From assembly GCA_950097015.1 (NCBI GenBank), contig CATNEN010000007.1:8805001-8869000 (forward strand): DNA of 64,000 nucleotides, in the 5' to 3' direction. Positions 50,372-62,500 of this stretch are shown here, in pieces (the first letter of the stretch is position 1; the number at the start of each line of letters is the position of its first letter). Source of the DNA: Macrostomum hystrix. Lineage: Eukaryota; Platyhelminthes; Macrostomidae. Position numbers and translations under genes: made by a program. The notes beneath the pieces are model-generated. The model saw nothing but the letters and a program-made list of their open reading frames with translations, searched no databases and was not told where the DNA came from.

Positions 50372-53060
50372 CTTAAAATAAATTATAACTAATATGCTAC
50401 ATATATTTTATATGTACACTGATATAAAAGTAAACTGTATTGAGTTACGGTTTCTTTTACAAAATTTTGGGTGAAAATAACTATTTTGCCTGAGGTCTAC
50501 CCACGATTAACAGGAATAACTAGTAAACAAAAAGTATCACAGTCCACTTCTGTCTTTTAAGCTAGCCAGGATGACTTAAATCGTGAAATTCAAGGTTTAG
50601 ATATTATTAGATATTATGTTCCAGCTTCACATGCTCTTCTATATCAAGATTTATTGAAAGTTAAAATACAAATTACTATGTATAGCAAAGATGTATGTAT
50701 AGAAAAGAAATGTTACAAATAAACAAAAAACGTACAGACACAATAAAAAAAACCTTGAGTTTGCAAAGTCATCGTGAAATTTGTTGCATATATTGGCCTA
50801 GATTAAAAGTATATGAATTATTATTTTTTAAAGTGTTTTTTAAAAAGTAAATTATTTTCTATTTTTCTATTTAATTTTAAGCAAAAAACGTGTTATACTC
50901 TGTTTTTATTTTAAATTTCATTTTTCCTAGAACTGTGAAATTTTTTATTATCGTCGTTGATGATGTATAATTTAAATAATTTAAACTCAAACCACGTTGT
51001 ACTGTACTAATCGTAACATAGGGTGTAAAAAATAAACAGTTTTTTTTCTTACTCATACAACGCAAAACTTATGAGTCTTGGTGTCTTTTTTTCACCAATC
51101 ATAATAATATTTATCTTAGATTTAGCACGTTTCAAAGATTTTATGATTTTACTTCAGAGCTTTTGTGTGACTGTTTGTCTATAATCTAGTTTGTCTATGA
51201 ATTTAATCGTAAAGCAAAAAGTTAATGTCGAGTTTTTAGCTTAGAGTGTCAATCAAGAGTTTTTTATTTGCTTTACTGATTTTCTTTTTTGTTTCTTTTT
51301 TTAGTTACAGTCTACATTTTTGTAGAAAAAATAAACAATTTTCCTGAAAGAATGCTTAGATGCTATAGTTATAGCTTTCATGTACTAAATAGAGTATATA
51401 ATTCCAATAAGCCTAATACATAAGATTTTAGAGGAGCATTTTTACAAATAGATAAAAATGTAATTAACTATATAGTAGTTTTAACTGAATAAATATTTCT
51501 GTTTCTTTTTTACTTACAAGATTAACTTTTCTACATTTAAATTACAAAAAGAAGAAACATGCAGTTTGGAGTTCACATTTTTTAAATTCATTTATTGTCA
51601 TACAATCGCAGTATTATACTGTTAATCATTTATATGTTATTCATAATGATAGGCAAATTCATTTTTATAGAGTTTTGTTTTTATATCACTTTTTACTGCA
51701 TATTGTGTACTAGTCTATATTTTTGGTTCATGATAATTTTGTCTGTGGCCTTTTTGTCTACAAACATTTGTCTGCCAATATACAATATAGTCAATTTGTC
51801 TGCCAATATATTAGGGCCTATGGAGTCTATTTATCTGCTAACATAGACATTAGCTGAAATAACTAATTATCTTATCAAGCTTTGTATTGAAACATATTGT
51901 AAACATCATATAATTAATATTTTTTTATAATGCTAGGATTTTTGTGAAAGTTCTGGAGCTAACAAGTAGCCTTTAAATACACCAAGCCGGAACCAAGCAT
52001 TCAAACCATTTAGTCTCCTTCCAACTTTGTTTCTTTTTACTTCAACTGTGACATAATTTATGCATTTAAATTAAAATAATTTTTTTTGCCATAAAAACAG
52101 CATGGCAAACAACACAATCATCCATTGCTATGCCCTCCCTTTAGAATTCACGAAGACAAAAATTCTGATAACATTTCTATAAAAAATACTGCTTTAAAAT
52201 GTTGAAAATTTTTTTATGAATAATGCTATTAAACAAAAATTATATCCTTACTAAAATTATATAAATGTTTAGCATCATAAATACACTTTTTATAATAAAA
52301 GATATGTTTTAGAAAAAACATTTTACAGGTTTCATACTTTTTGTTTAAATTCTTTTATCTGCTGGCAGACGAAATGACTGCAAACAAAATGACAACGCAC
52401 CATATTTTCATGTGTTGTTCTCATAACTCAAAATGATGAGTAGGGAAGTAGCTATATTACCTATTATAATCAATCGATATTACATTATTGTTTTCATATC
52501 TATTTTTGTGTTTGTGATTTAGCAAAAATACAACTTTATTGTTTTAATTGCTTTTGTTTAATTAATTAATTAATGACAATATAAGTTCTGCTTATTGCTT
52601 TTAGTAGAAAGAACTATGGAAGGTACCATTATGAAAATATGAGCAAGGGTACTCTATCATATATTATTTTATAAAAGTTACATTATCATTATTTTGTGAT
52701 TGTTCCACTCTCTATGATATGCTACAGCTATCTTACTATTTGGCTAGCTGAATGGGACAATAATTTCACTTTTTGCAAGCTGACAATGTTTGTAGTAGTT
52801 ACTACTATATTTAATAGTTATGGATGATTATATTCTAATCAAATGCATTTCCTATCTAGAGCCCTCCCTTAGATAGCTCTCTGTGTTGTATAATCTAATT
52901 TGTTCATTCTATTAGGTTGTACTAGGCCCAAATCACTTAAATCATTGCATTCCACTTTTTTTACATCAAGGAATGCTAATTTTTAGGCAAAGACTTTAAA
53001 ACACAGACCCCTAGCTATCTAACATCTAAAGGCTTAACCTGTTAGAAATTTTAAGTCTTC
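50372..53060. other. AT-rich region without genes
   Basis: About 2.7 kb of markedly AT-rich sequence upstream of SGTA, with no ORF resembling a gene. No rRNA- or tRNA-like block was seen, and codons in the longest frame (51,595-51,846) read as hydrophobic low-complexity. It must include the SGTA promoter next to 50,372. Confidence 0.5.
51734..52395. repeat. Possible MITE-like inverted-repeat element
   Basis: The left segment TTTTTGTCTACAAACATTTG followed by TCTGCCA pairs imperfectly with the reverse complement of 52,362-52,395. TTTGTCTGCCAATATA also repeats directly at 51,766 and 51,793. No coding capacity. Target duplication not resolved. Confidence 0.3.
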
Positions 53061-54060
53061 CTTGGTTCAGTGGCATGGATCTTACAAGCTTGTAGGTTGT
53101 CAAATAATCAAGTTGTTCCACAATAGTACTTCTCAGCATATTTCATATGGCGCCTTTTATTATAGTCTATTTCATCAGAAGCCGCCTACACAGAATTCGT
53201 GTCAGCGTACTGTACTGAGACTCTTGCTCTCAAAATGCCACCGGCTGGTAGAGGGTGGCGGTGCCCGTTGCCAGTTGGATGAGGCGGAAACTGCCAAGAG
53301 TGGATTCGCCAACGGTCAGCATTTCTCACTCTCAGCAGGCTGTTCTTTCTGCTGCGAGGCCAAGGCGCATTGTGCGCGCGCATCAGGTTGGCATTTCGCT
53401 GTAATCCCTCGCCAGCCGCATCCTTTCACTTCTTCCTTCACCCTACCGCCTGCCAGCTGAGAGCCAGAGTGGTATTGTGCTGCGATTCGTTCTTCATTGC
53501 TTTGGATTGCTGTATGCAGGGCGGGAACATTGCAGACTGGCTGGGAGCTGCAATATCCTTTCTTCCGGCCTCCAGGCAGAGTGTTTGCGCTGGCCCGCTG
53601 CATTTCCCTTGCTTAGCTTCCCTCCCAAACGCTGGTACCTTGAGGATTCGAACTTGTAGTCCGCTATCTTCTTCCACTGCTGCGCTGCCTCCAATTTACT
53701 TTCGCTCTCCTGCCCGGCGCTCCACGCGCCAGACTTTGCAGCTGTCGCTTTGTCCTAAAAATAACTTAGAATTGGCCGGCCAGCATTTAAACAGTTCTAA
53801 CCCAGTTGTTTTTTAGTGGAGATCTGAATGGATGGCCGGGCGTGGCTTGAGGGGACGAGATGTTAAATTCACTTTTGAATAATGTTGCTGGCACTTAGTC
53901 TATCCATAAAAGTGCATCTTATTCCATATTTCAAATTTTAAGCCCTTGTCTGACATTGCCTGGAATATTAAGCCTTTGTGAATGCCATTTTTTATGTAAT
54001 GTATGTATAAATTGAAGTACACAAGAAGGTCAACGCCACATGCTAATCAACAAGCAATTA
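53061..54060. other. No gene recognised
   Basis: Less AT-rich than the preceding block. Several overlapping ORFs of 60-150 codons on both strands have no recognisable motif. One 148-codon frame (53,370-53,816) lacks coding character I could defend. Confidence 0.4.
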
Positions 54061-54079
54061 ATGGTAAGTTAGGGCTGGT

Positions 54080-54945
54080 GGGAGATGGCCAGCAAACATA
54101 CTGAGAGGGAGAGAGAGAGCAGTGGCCAGCAAACATACTAAGAGAGAGAGAGCGAGCAGTGGCCAGCAAACATACTGAGAGGGAGAGAGAGAGCAGTGGC
54201 CAGCAAACATACTGAGAGGGAGAGAGAGAGCAGTGGCCAGCAAACATACTGAGAGGGAGAGAGAGAGCAGTGGCCAGCAAACATACTGAGAGGGAGAGAG
54301 AGAGCAGTGGCCAGCAAACATACTGAGAGGGAGAGAGAGAGCAGTGGCCAGCAAACATACTGAGAGGGAGAGAGAGAGCAGTGGCCAGCAAACATACTGA
54401 GAGGGAGAGAGAGAGCAGTGGCCAGCAAACATACTGAGAGGGAGAGAGAGAGCAGTGGCAAGCAAACATACTAAGAGAGAGGGAGAGAGCAGTGGCCAGT
54501 GGCCAGTGGCCAGCAAACATACTAAGAGGGAGGGAGAGAGAGAGAGAGCGAGCAGTGGCCAGCAAACATACTGAGAGGGAGAGAGAGAGCAGTGGCCAGC
54601 AAACATACTGAGAGGGAGAGAGAGAGCAGTGGCCAGCAAACATACTGAGAGGGAGAGAGAGAGCAGTGGCCAGCAAACATACTGAGAGGGAGAGAGAGAG
54701 CAGTGGCCAGCAAACATACTGAGAGGGAGAGAGAGAGCAGTGGCCAGCAAACATACTGAGAGGGAGAGAGAGAGCAGTGGCCAGCAAACATACTGAGAGG
54801 GAGAGAGAGAGCAGTGGCCAGCAGACATACTAAGAGAGGGAGAGAGCAGTGGCCAGTGGCCAGCAAACATACTGAGAGGGAGAGAGAGAGCACTGGCCAG
54901 TGGCCAGCAAACATACGAAGAGGGAGAGAGAGGAGAGCACCTCCA
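54080..54945 (+). repeat. 37-bp minisatellite, main block
   Basis: About 23 units of about 37 bp (GTGGCCAGCAAACATACT followed by GAGAGGGAGAGAGAGAGCA). A few units are interrupted by extra GTGGCCA blocks. The same unit reappears at 56,327-56,425, on the far side of the Penelope-like fragment. Confidence 0.95.
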
Positions 54946-54949
54946 ATCC

Positions 54950-56311
54950 CAGGTACTGACATGGTAAAGAAGAACCGCAGACGATGAATTTAAATTTGCC
55001 GATATTTCGAATTAAAAAATTCTTCGTCGGGGCAGAAAAAACGAATTTTTTGGTGCAATAGGCAGTGTATATATAAACTTGTAAATGCCGATAAAATCGA
55101 TCGAAAGAGAGAGAGCTCAATTGTGTAAAACCTTAGCAAGTACATTATGATGGGTCAAAGACACTAAAAAACGGAGTTTGTGTTTAAAACTGTACAGGTG
55201 GGCGGTGGGGATGACCTTAAAGCGAAATAGGCGAGCGAGAATGAAATAAAAAAGGTGAGCAAAGTTACACATACATAGGAAGGAGTCACACTAAAAATTA
55301 AAGGAAATAGTGCATGGGCGCCGAATACGGTGCAAACTAAAGTTAAATTAACGAAAAAACATAAAAGAACAACAGATTAGTACTGTGCACTGGTGGACTC
55401 AGTCCATAGGTTCTAGCAGACTGTGGCAGAGTAGCTCCCGCAGGCTCTTGCCCTTGGTGTATGCGGGTAGCACAGGGGCCTCACAGTGCCGTGCCAACTG
55501 GCCTCTCAGCTTGGCAGCCAAGGCGTCAGATGCCGCACAATGGGGCAGAATGAGCGGAATGGCCGGATTGTGTAGAACGGCGGCTTGCTCGTTGATGCCG
55601 TGTGGGGATTGGGTCCTGAGGACCTCGATCAGCTTCGCTTCTTGGCGCTGATGCCGCTCATTGGCCTTAGGACCAGTCCGTCGCGGGTCCATCGCCTGTG
55701 AAGGCGAAGTCCGCCAGACTGTGGCCATCACTGGTAAAGTGGCGGGCCACCGGGGTGGTGCGGTCGTGCTGGATGTCGCCCATGTGCGCCAGCACACGGC
55801 CACGGATGCTATTTGCGGTCTTGCCAACGTAGACAGTGTGGTCGTATCGGCGACAGAACACTGTGTAGATGGCGCTCAAGGCGTTGCAGTCGATCCTCTG
55901 GCTGATGACGAGTTGGACTGATGTCGCGGCTGACCCAGGACAGACAGAGGTGAATCTGGCGTGCGCCTGGCAGCACTTGCAGAGCCGGACCAGGTTGCAT
56001 GGCAGGAAGCCGAACTCCGACCGTCTGGTCGGGTAGAAGCCCAGCTCCGTCAGAACGTCGTACTTGATGGTGCGCAGAAACTGCCGGCTGTATCCTTGGT
56101 GTTGCACCAGGTTTGACATCAGCCCGGTGCACGCTGCATCGAAGTCAGCCATCCGGGAGCATCTTCGGGCGTATCTGAGTAGCTGGGACTTCACCACGCC
56201 ACGGAAAGTCCGCTTAGGATGGAATGAGTCGCAGTTGGATGAGGGCTCGGCTGTCAGTAGGTTCAAAAAAGACTCTAGTTCCGAGCTTCTTAGTGTCGCC
56301 ATCGCGCTCAC
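54950..56311 (-). mobile_element. Penelope-like retroelement, 5'-truncated
   Basis: On the minus strand, about 215 codons from 56,311 to 55,667 and a shifted frame to about 55,390 encode the C-terminal half of a Penelope-like protein. A Cys-rich linker (CKCCQAHARFTSVC) is followed by a GIY-YIG endonuclease with AIYTVFCRRYDHTVYVGKT, IRGRVLAHMGDI and VARHF, then EAKLIEVLRTQSPHGINE. The reverse transcriptase half is missing. There is one frameshift near 55,690. The 3' UTR (54,950-55,380) includes a hairpin with GAATTTTTTAATTC complementary arms. It sits between two blocks of the 37-bp minisatellite. Confidence 0.85.
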
Positions 56312-56326
56312 AAAAATCAGTGATGT

Positions 56327-56425
56327 CCAGCAAACATACTTCTGAGAGAGAGAGAGAGAGAGCAGTAGCCAGCAAACATACTAAAAGAGAGAGAGAGCAA
56401 ATGACCAGCAAACATACAGCGAACG
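56327..56425 (+). repeat. 37-bp minisatellite, distal block
   Basis: Three degenerate units of the same repeat as 54,080-54,945 (CCAGCAAACATACT words, GAGAGAGAG runs). Confidence 0.9.
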
Positions 56426-56429
56426 CACT

Positions 56430-57230
56430 GACACAGGAAACTAAACAACAAAAACTCTGTGTAAACTGTTTCTCTCATAGACAGAAGAATCAAATAAAGC
56501 AGTTGTTGAATTATTTTCTTGCATTTTTCTCTTATTTTGCTTAATTGGTTTTCATGTGATAAATCGCTATACTCGCACCGCGGCGATGCGTGTGCCGCTT
56601 CATTGAGAGCAAATGTGTAAGCTTGAACCAATAAAATTATTTAAAGTGCATCTTAGCTTCCCATCCTTCACCTCCTATCAACTGCCCGGATTTTCATTCT
56701 TTGCCGCCACTCGATTCCACTTGCCCCGTGATTCGCAACCATCAGTCGTGGGGGGGCGCTGTATCGCACCCATTCCGCTCCTTCGGTCAGCAGCTGCGCT
56801 GGGATTGGCCTAGTGGTCTATCTCTTCGGCTCCCACTATATCTCACCGTGGATTGTTTTCTTAAAGTTCTACTTTTTCCAAGCTTAATTTCTTCTGGTCT
56901 GTTTTGCCAACGCGCCATTGCACTAAAACCGAGGAAGAGAAAGACTTAAGCAATCCACGCCGATAATTGGACACTCTTCTGACAATTGCTTTAGGAATGC
57001 TGCGGTACGCCAACTAACTGCATGCATGCGCCGTGTGTTTTTTTAGAGACCGAAGACCTTACATGTCGTTTTGTACAGCCGATTTCTGGTTAACAGATTT
57101 TGTACTTTTATTGGAAACTAAGGGTGCACACCGATAGTAGATGCTGCGAATAAAGCCAACATCACAACTAAAAAAATTACTACTTTTGCTCTTTTTTGTT
57201 TTTTAATTAGGTAGATATATTTTTTATTAT
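56430..57230. other. No gene recognised
   Basis: No coding exon or repeat that I can name. A GGGGGGGC run occurs near 56,750. Confidence 0.4.
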
Positions 57231-57234
57231 CTAC

Positions 57235-57965
57235 TTTGGTTACTTTCCACCGTCTTCAATAATCTACTTTGGTTACTCTCGACCCCTTCAATCGTCTACT
57301 TTGGTTACTCTCCACCCCTTCAATCATCTACTTTGGTTCCTCTCCGCCCCTTCAATCGTCTACTTTGGTTCCTCTCGGCGCGGCCCCTTCAATCATCTAC
57401 TTTGGTTCCTCTCCGCCCCTTCAATCATCTACTTTGGTTCCTCTCCGCCCCTTCAATCGTCTACTTTGGTTCCTCTCGGCCCCTTCAATCATCTACTTTG
57501 GTTCCTCTCCACCCCTTCAATCATCTACTTTGGTTCCTCTCCGCCCCTTCAATCATCTACTTTGGTTCCTCTCCGCCCCTTCAATCGTCTACTTTGGTTC
57601 CTCTTGGCCCGGCCCCTTCAATCATCTACTTTGGTTCCTCTCCGCCCCTTCAATCATCTACTTTGGTTCCTCTCCGCCCCTTCAATCGTCTACTTTGGTT
57701 CCTCTCCGCCCCTTCAATCGTCTACTTTGGTTCCTCTCCGCCCCTTCAATCGTCTACTTTGGTTCCTCTCCGCCCCTTCAATCGTCTACTTTGGTTCCTC
57801 TCCGCCCCTTCAATCGTCTATTTCGGTTCCTCTCCGCCCCTTCAATCGTCTACTTTGGTTACTCTCCGCCCCTTCAATCGTCTACTTTGGTTACTCTCCG
57901 CCCCTTCAATCGTCTACTTTGGTTACTCTCCGCCCATTCAATCGTCTACTTTGGTTCCTTTCGGC
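57235..57965 (+). repeat. 32-bp minisatellite
   Basis: About 23 units of about 32 bp with CCCTTCAATCGTCTACTTTG and GTTCCTCTCCG. Variants (CATC for CGTC, TTACT for TTCCT, GGCGCGG inserts) are clustered, as in an array growing by local slippage. All three forward frames stay open across it. Confidence 0.95.
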
Positions 57966-58796
57966 CTCTCAAACCGTTAAAATTGCTTTAAACTTTCTCC
58001 AAACTGCTGTAAATTCATTGATAAATGTTCTATATTTTTCCAGCGCTTATTTGTGTTTGAGCATTGTGTTTGAGCAGCAGCAATTCTTATTGAGTCAGAT
58101 GTGGCAGCCAGGCAGCAATTTCTGATGCCATCGTCTGATTTTCAACGCGCCATCCACCTACGGCTGATTTCATTCTAGCGACAGTCGCTCAATATTAACC
58201 ATGGTGAGTGGCGCCCACTACCTACTTATTAGTAGTGAGTCAGAACTGCCCGTTGTTTATCTGCACTTTTAACTAATTGCCCATTAAATTGCCCCGTCTG
58301 CATCGAATTTTCAAGCTCAGTTTTGCACTTCATAAACAGCTTAGTTGGGTGAAACATGAGCTGCAGTTTTAACGGTTTGTTTAGAGAAAACTGCTGGACC
58401 TGTTGCTGCGGTTTGTTAGTGCGCACTCACTGTAATCAACATTGGATATGAATTGGCAATTAGGTTAGGTATAATTAAAATCTTGTCTAGTTTCTAGCAT
58501 GTCTGGTCTAAACTCCTTTAGCCAATTTGCTGCTTTCAATGCGCTATTGCTGTTGCAAATTATTGCGAAAACTGCTTGCGAGATGCAGCAAAGTTTGATA
58601 GCTGTTTATTGCGAAGTTTCAGTTGGTCTGGAGTGCATTAGGCTTGCTCAGAATTGTCCGCCTCTGCTTTTGCGCTTTCTCAATCTCAGAAGATAAAGTT
58701 TTCCTTACTGGAAGCCGAATGAATTCTGATGTTTAGCGAGACAACCACAAAGCTAATTGTTTATTTTAATCCTAAATAGGGGTCCCAAATTGGGGT
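57966..58796. other. Upstream flank of the RhoGAP gene, no feature recognised
   Basis: No gene seen. ATGGTGAGTG at 58,201 resembles a tiny first exon followed by a donor, but nothing supports it. Confidence 0.35.
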
Positions 58797-59047
58797 CGAG
58801 AGGGTTTTAGCCTTGTGGTTAGAGCGTCGGAATCACGGCATGAAGGTCGGGGGTTCGATTCCCGACTCCACTGGAACAATTCATGTCCTTATGATCTAGC
58901 AAGACGCAAAACTCTGTAGCTGGGGTAATTGAGGGTGGGTGTGGCATCCCTCCAGTCCATGGACTGAACAGCCGTACACAGATTTCTTGAGGGGCCGATC
59001 TGCGGCTGTGCTGTCGGCAGCATATCGGGCCCAGTTGGGCAGGTGTA
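58797..59047 (+). repeat. tRNA-derived SINE, family B
   Basis: Plus strand. A box in TTGTGGTTAGAGCGTCGG, B box GGGGGTTCGATTCCCG, then AGTCCATGGACTGAACAG and GCGGCTGTGCTGTCGG. About 470 bp upstream of the RhoGAP gene start. Confidence 0.9.
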
Positions 59048-59519
59048 ATTTATTTATTATAAATCCGTATTGTGTTTTCGCATTGAAATTCCAGATTAAG
59101 ATTTCAGTAAGAATCTAGGATTGAGATGCCCTATTAAAATCCTGGTGTAAAGGTCTGTGTCAGAATCCCTAGTCTTGGATTCCATACTAGAACTCAGATT
59201 TGAAATTCAACTTCGCTGATTGGCCAGAATCGCTATCGCTAGTTGCTGGGGTGGGGGCGGCAGTGGGGTTGGACTCGAATGTGAACAGGCCGCACGGGTA
59301 AGTTTGAATAAGACACCGAGTGAGACACCCAGAAAGCAACAGAAATAATATACTAGTTGCAGCTAATTTTCTAGCTGCTTAAATTCCTTGCCGCCCACAA
59401 CTGTCAAGCCGAGCGCCGTCCCAAACTGACAATCGTGTACTTTTGGTTTCTCAAAACGACTTCCTTGATTACTGAGTCTGGAATTCGGGACTTAATTACT
59501 AATTAGCGCCGACAAATCG

Positions 59520-62500
59520 ATGCCGAGCAGCAAGGGCGCCAAGAGACGCAATCACACCTGGGATTCAAGCAAGTTTTTCCAATCCTTCTTCCAGTCACTG
59601 CCCACAGGCGCCGCCAGTCCCGCCGCCGCCGTCGCCCCGAATGCCTCTCCAGCGTCTACCGGCCCCGTCTCTGCTGCCGCCGCCACCGCTGCGGCTGCAA
59701 CCGTTGCTTCTGCAGCCGCATCCGCTCAGATTGGCGACGCGCCAGGCGATGCCACCGCTGCTGACGAGATTGATCAGCAGTTCGCCTTGAAGGAGGGCTG
59801 CATTGAGAATGCATTCAGGTGCGTCTGTTTGGTAACCTGTTTAGTAAGATACTTAGTATTTTATAAGAAATCTCAAGCCTTACTCAAAATCGAATCCCCT
59901 TGTCCAGGCGGGCCAAGCAGTGGGCCGACTACGTCAGGGACGTGGCCAACTCAGTTGAGAAGATGTGCGCCCTGTCTGTTGAGTATCACCAGCGCATGGG
60001 TGACACTGTCGCACAGTTCATGCAGGTGCTGCGCTCAGAGGCCTCCAGTAGCTTGCCCCTGCAGTCCTACTACATGGCTGGCGCCGGCATCATCCAGCAG
60101 GACTGCCAGTCCTCCGAGCAGATATTCAGAGCCAGTGTGCCCCAGATCGTGCACGAAGCGCTTCGGTCGCGCGTGAAGGAGCACGAGGCGGCCAGGAAGA
60201 GGCTGAAGGCCGACTGGGCCGCGGCTGTGCGGCTGTGGCGGAAATCCCTGCAGACAATGGAGCAGGCCAGGCAGTTCTATTATCAGCGCTGCGCTGAGGT
60301 GCGTGCAGCCCCTCACCCACTGTGCCTTTTCGAATGAAAGCAGCATTTGAAAAAATAGTATATACGACTAGCATTTGCCTTCCCCATGGTATCGTGTACT
60401 TTTAGGATATTATTGTTCAGGGCTTAATTTTTCTGATCTAGAGCATGTTTGTTTTTCCCTAAAAGGCGGTGGTGCTGCAACATGTCCCCGTTTTTTAGCG
60501 GTGTCTTATTTGCTTGTTGCTATGCTGCATTCCTGGAATTTCTGCATCAGCTTCTGACGTTCAATGTACCAATTCGGCGCATCGCGGCCACATTTAACGA
60601 TCCCGTATTAAGGAAAATTCTGGGTGCAGCGCCTTCAAAGATACTCGGAGCTGATAGAAAATTAACTTTGCCGACTTGGTTACAAACCGAAGCTCTGACA
60701 AAGAAATTTGGGAAATTAGTGACTGTGCACCAGCCGCAACAATAAGGCAGCAATGATCTAAACACTTGCTACAAGTTGCAAGCCTCAATTTACTCAGCAA
60801 TTCACCACAATGCCAGGTGGAAAGAGCTCACTCTGAGTACGTGCAGACCAACACCAAGTCCACTAGCCTAGTGCTTGTGGCTTCAACTAGTCTTGAAGTC
60901 GGCGGCGGAGGCGGCGGCGGCGGCGGTGGTGGCCCGCAACTGCGCGGCGATCCAAAGCACGAGGCGAAGCTGGTGCGCAAGAAGAAGCTGGAGGACGACA
61001 GCGTGGCGAGGCGGGAGGCAGCCAGGCGGGCCTACCAGCGCTGCATCGAGGAGCTGAACAATGTCACCGAGCAGCGCGAACGGCGCAAGCTAGAGACGCT
61101 GCGCGCCGTCCGGGAGCTCATCGAGCGCGGCGATCAGTGCTTCATCGCCGCCACCTGCGGCTTCTTCGAGTGCTACGCGCGGGCCAAGGAGAGCAACAAT
61201 CAGGTTTGTACATTACCAGATATAGTCAGCTGTCTCAAAGTGTTGCTCTTGTCAGCTGCTGTCTCAAACTGATGCTCTTGTCAGCTGCTGTCTCAAAGTG
61301 TTGCTCTTGTCAGCTGCTGTCTCAAACTGTTGCTCTTGTCAGCTGCTGTCTCAAAGTGTTGCTCTTGTCAGCTTCTGTCTCAACCTTGTCAGCTTCTGTC
61401 TCAACCTTGTCAGCTTCTGTCTCAACCTTGTCAGCTTCTGTCTCAACCTTGTCAGCTTCTGTCTCAACCTTGTCAGCTTCTGTCTCAAACTGCCATTCTT
61501 GTCAGTTGCAATTCTGTGTAAACAGTATCGTTTGTTATTCTATTGTCACACCGTAGGCCTCAGTGACTCACCAAGGATGTAGCAGAGGAAGGGGTGGGGG
61601 TCACTTCTGTAACTAGTGCTCATCCCGATATCGCCCAAAGTTAATTTCCGCCCTCTAAGCTGCCGCAAACGCCGTGAAATTTATTTCGCCAGTCCATCTC
61701 GGAAGGCGGCTCTCCCCGCCCTGGCCGAGTGCGCTGCGGCGGCCGCTCAGTTGGCACAAAGGGAGCCGGTGAGGCCGCAGTCCCAGTTTCTAGACGGGCT
61801 GGCCTTGACAGTATCGAGCTCGCCCGCGCGCTCACACACAGAAGAGGAGAGGAAATTAACTGAGCTGTCGGTTGGGGGTGGGTGGAGCAGCGCTGCTGGA
61901 TGCGACTCTTGCCTTTGTGCCATGTAACTAAGGCCTGCAATCCCGCTTGATGCCTCGGCTAGATCTGGCCTGTTTACTGCTCAAGGCTGCTGTTTATCCG
62001 CCTGGCACTGATGTAACTGAGCGTCATTTCTGCGCCTCTAATCGGGAATAAAGCGTGAACTATAGTTCATCAGTATATGAGTATCTGTCTCAATCAGACT
62101 CTAGCCCTTTTACTCAGATTAGTCGCATTGCTAATCTTTCTAATTCCCATCCAATTTAGCCGATTTCTCGATATCTTTAATTAAATTTTTCTCTAAAATC
62201 AATTTCTCGCCTTCCTAACTCCTAACAGTCTGTCGACACTCAACTGTCTGAGTCCGTCACCTGCCTTACTCTGCAACTTGCATCCCCTACACACCCGCTG
62301 CCGCCTACGCATTTCACCTCACTCACCGCCTGCTGTTTTCACCAATATCGAACCGTGACTCGCCTCAGCACTTTAGCCCTCTACCGCCCCTGACCCGCTT
62401 CAACCCCTGACCCGCTTCAACCCCTGACCCGCTTCAACCCCTGACCGGCTTCAACCCCTGACCCGCTTCAACCCCTGACCCGCTTCAACCCCTGACCCGC

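Noticed and set aside
50372-53060. Nuclear mitochondrial insert
   Set aside because: AT-rich, but no mitochondrial rRNA, tRNA or protein segment could be recognised.
53370-53816. 148-codon ORF as a gene
   Set aside because: No motif, no supporting splice or poly(A) context, and overlapping ORFs of similar length exist on the other strand.
54047-54870. Repetitive Leu/Ser-rich frames of 246-270 codons
   Set aside because: Artefacts of the 37-bp tandem repeat, present in several frames.
54950-55120. Hammerhead ribozyme as known from some Penelope-like elements
   Set aside because: A hairpin exists but I could not find the conserved CTGATGA and GAAA core in the proper arrangement.
57269-58125. 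240-274 codon frames of Pro/Ser/Phe repeats
   Set aside because: All three forward frames are open through the 32-bp minisatellite; no non-repeat coding context.
58797-58880. Functional tRNA gene
   Set aside because: A and B boxes are present but the body continues into a conserved 250-bp unit found four times; no full cloverleaf was supported. It is a SINE head.
61616-61927. Extra RhoGAP exon with an Ala/Gln-rich helix-like sequence
   Set aside because: The candidate with matching splice sites is 76 bp and would break phase between exons 3 and 4, which join in frame without it and align continuously with the F-BAR family.
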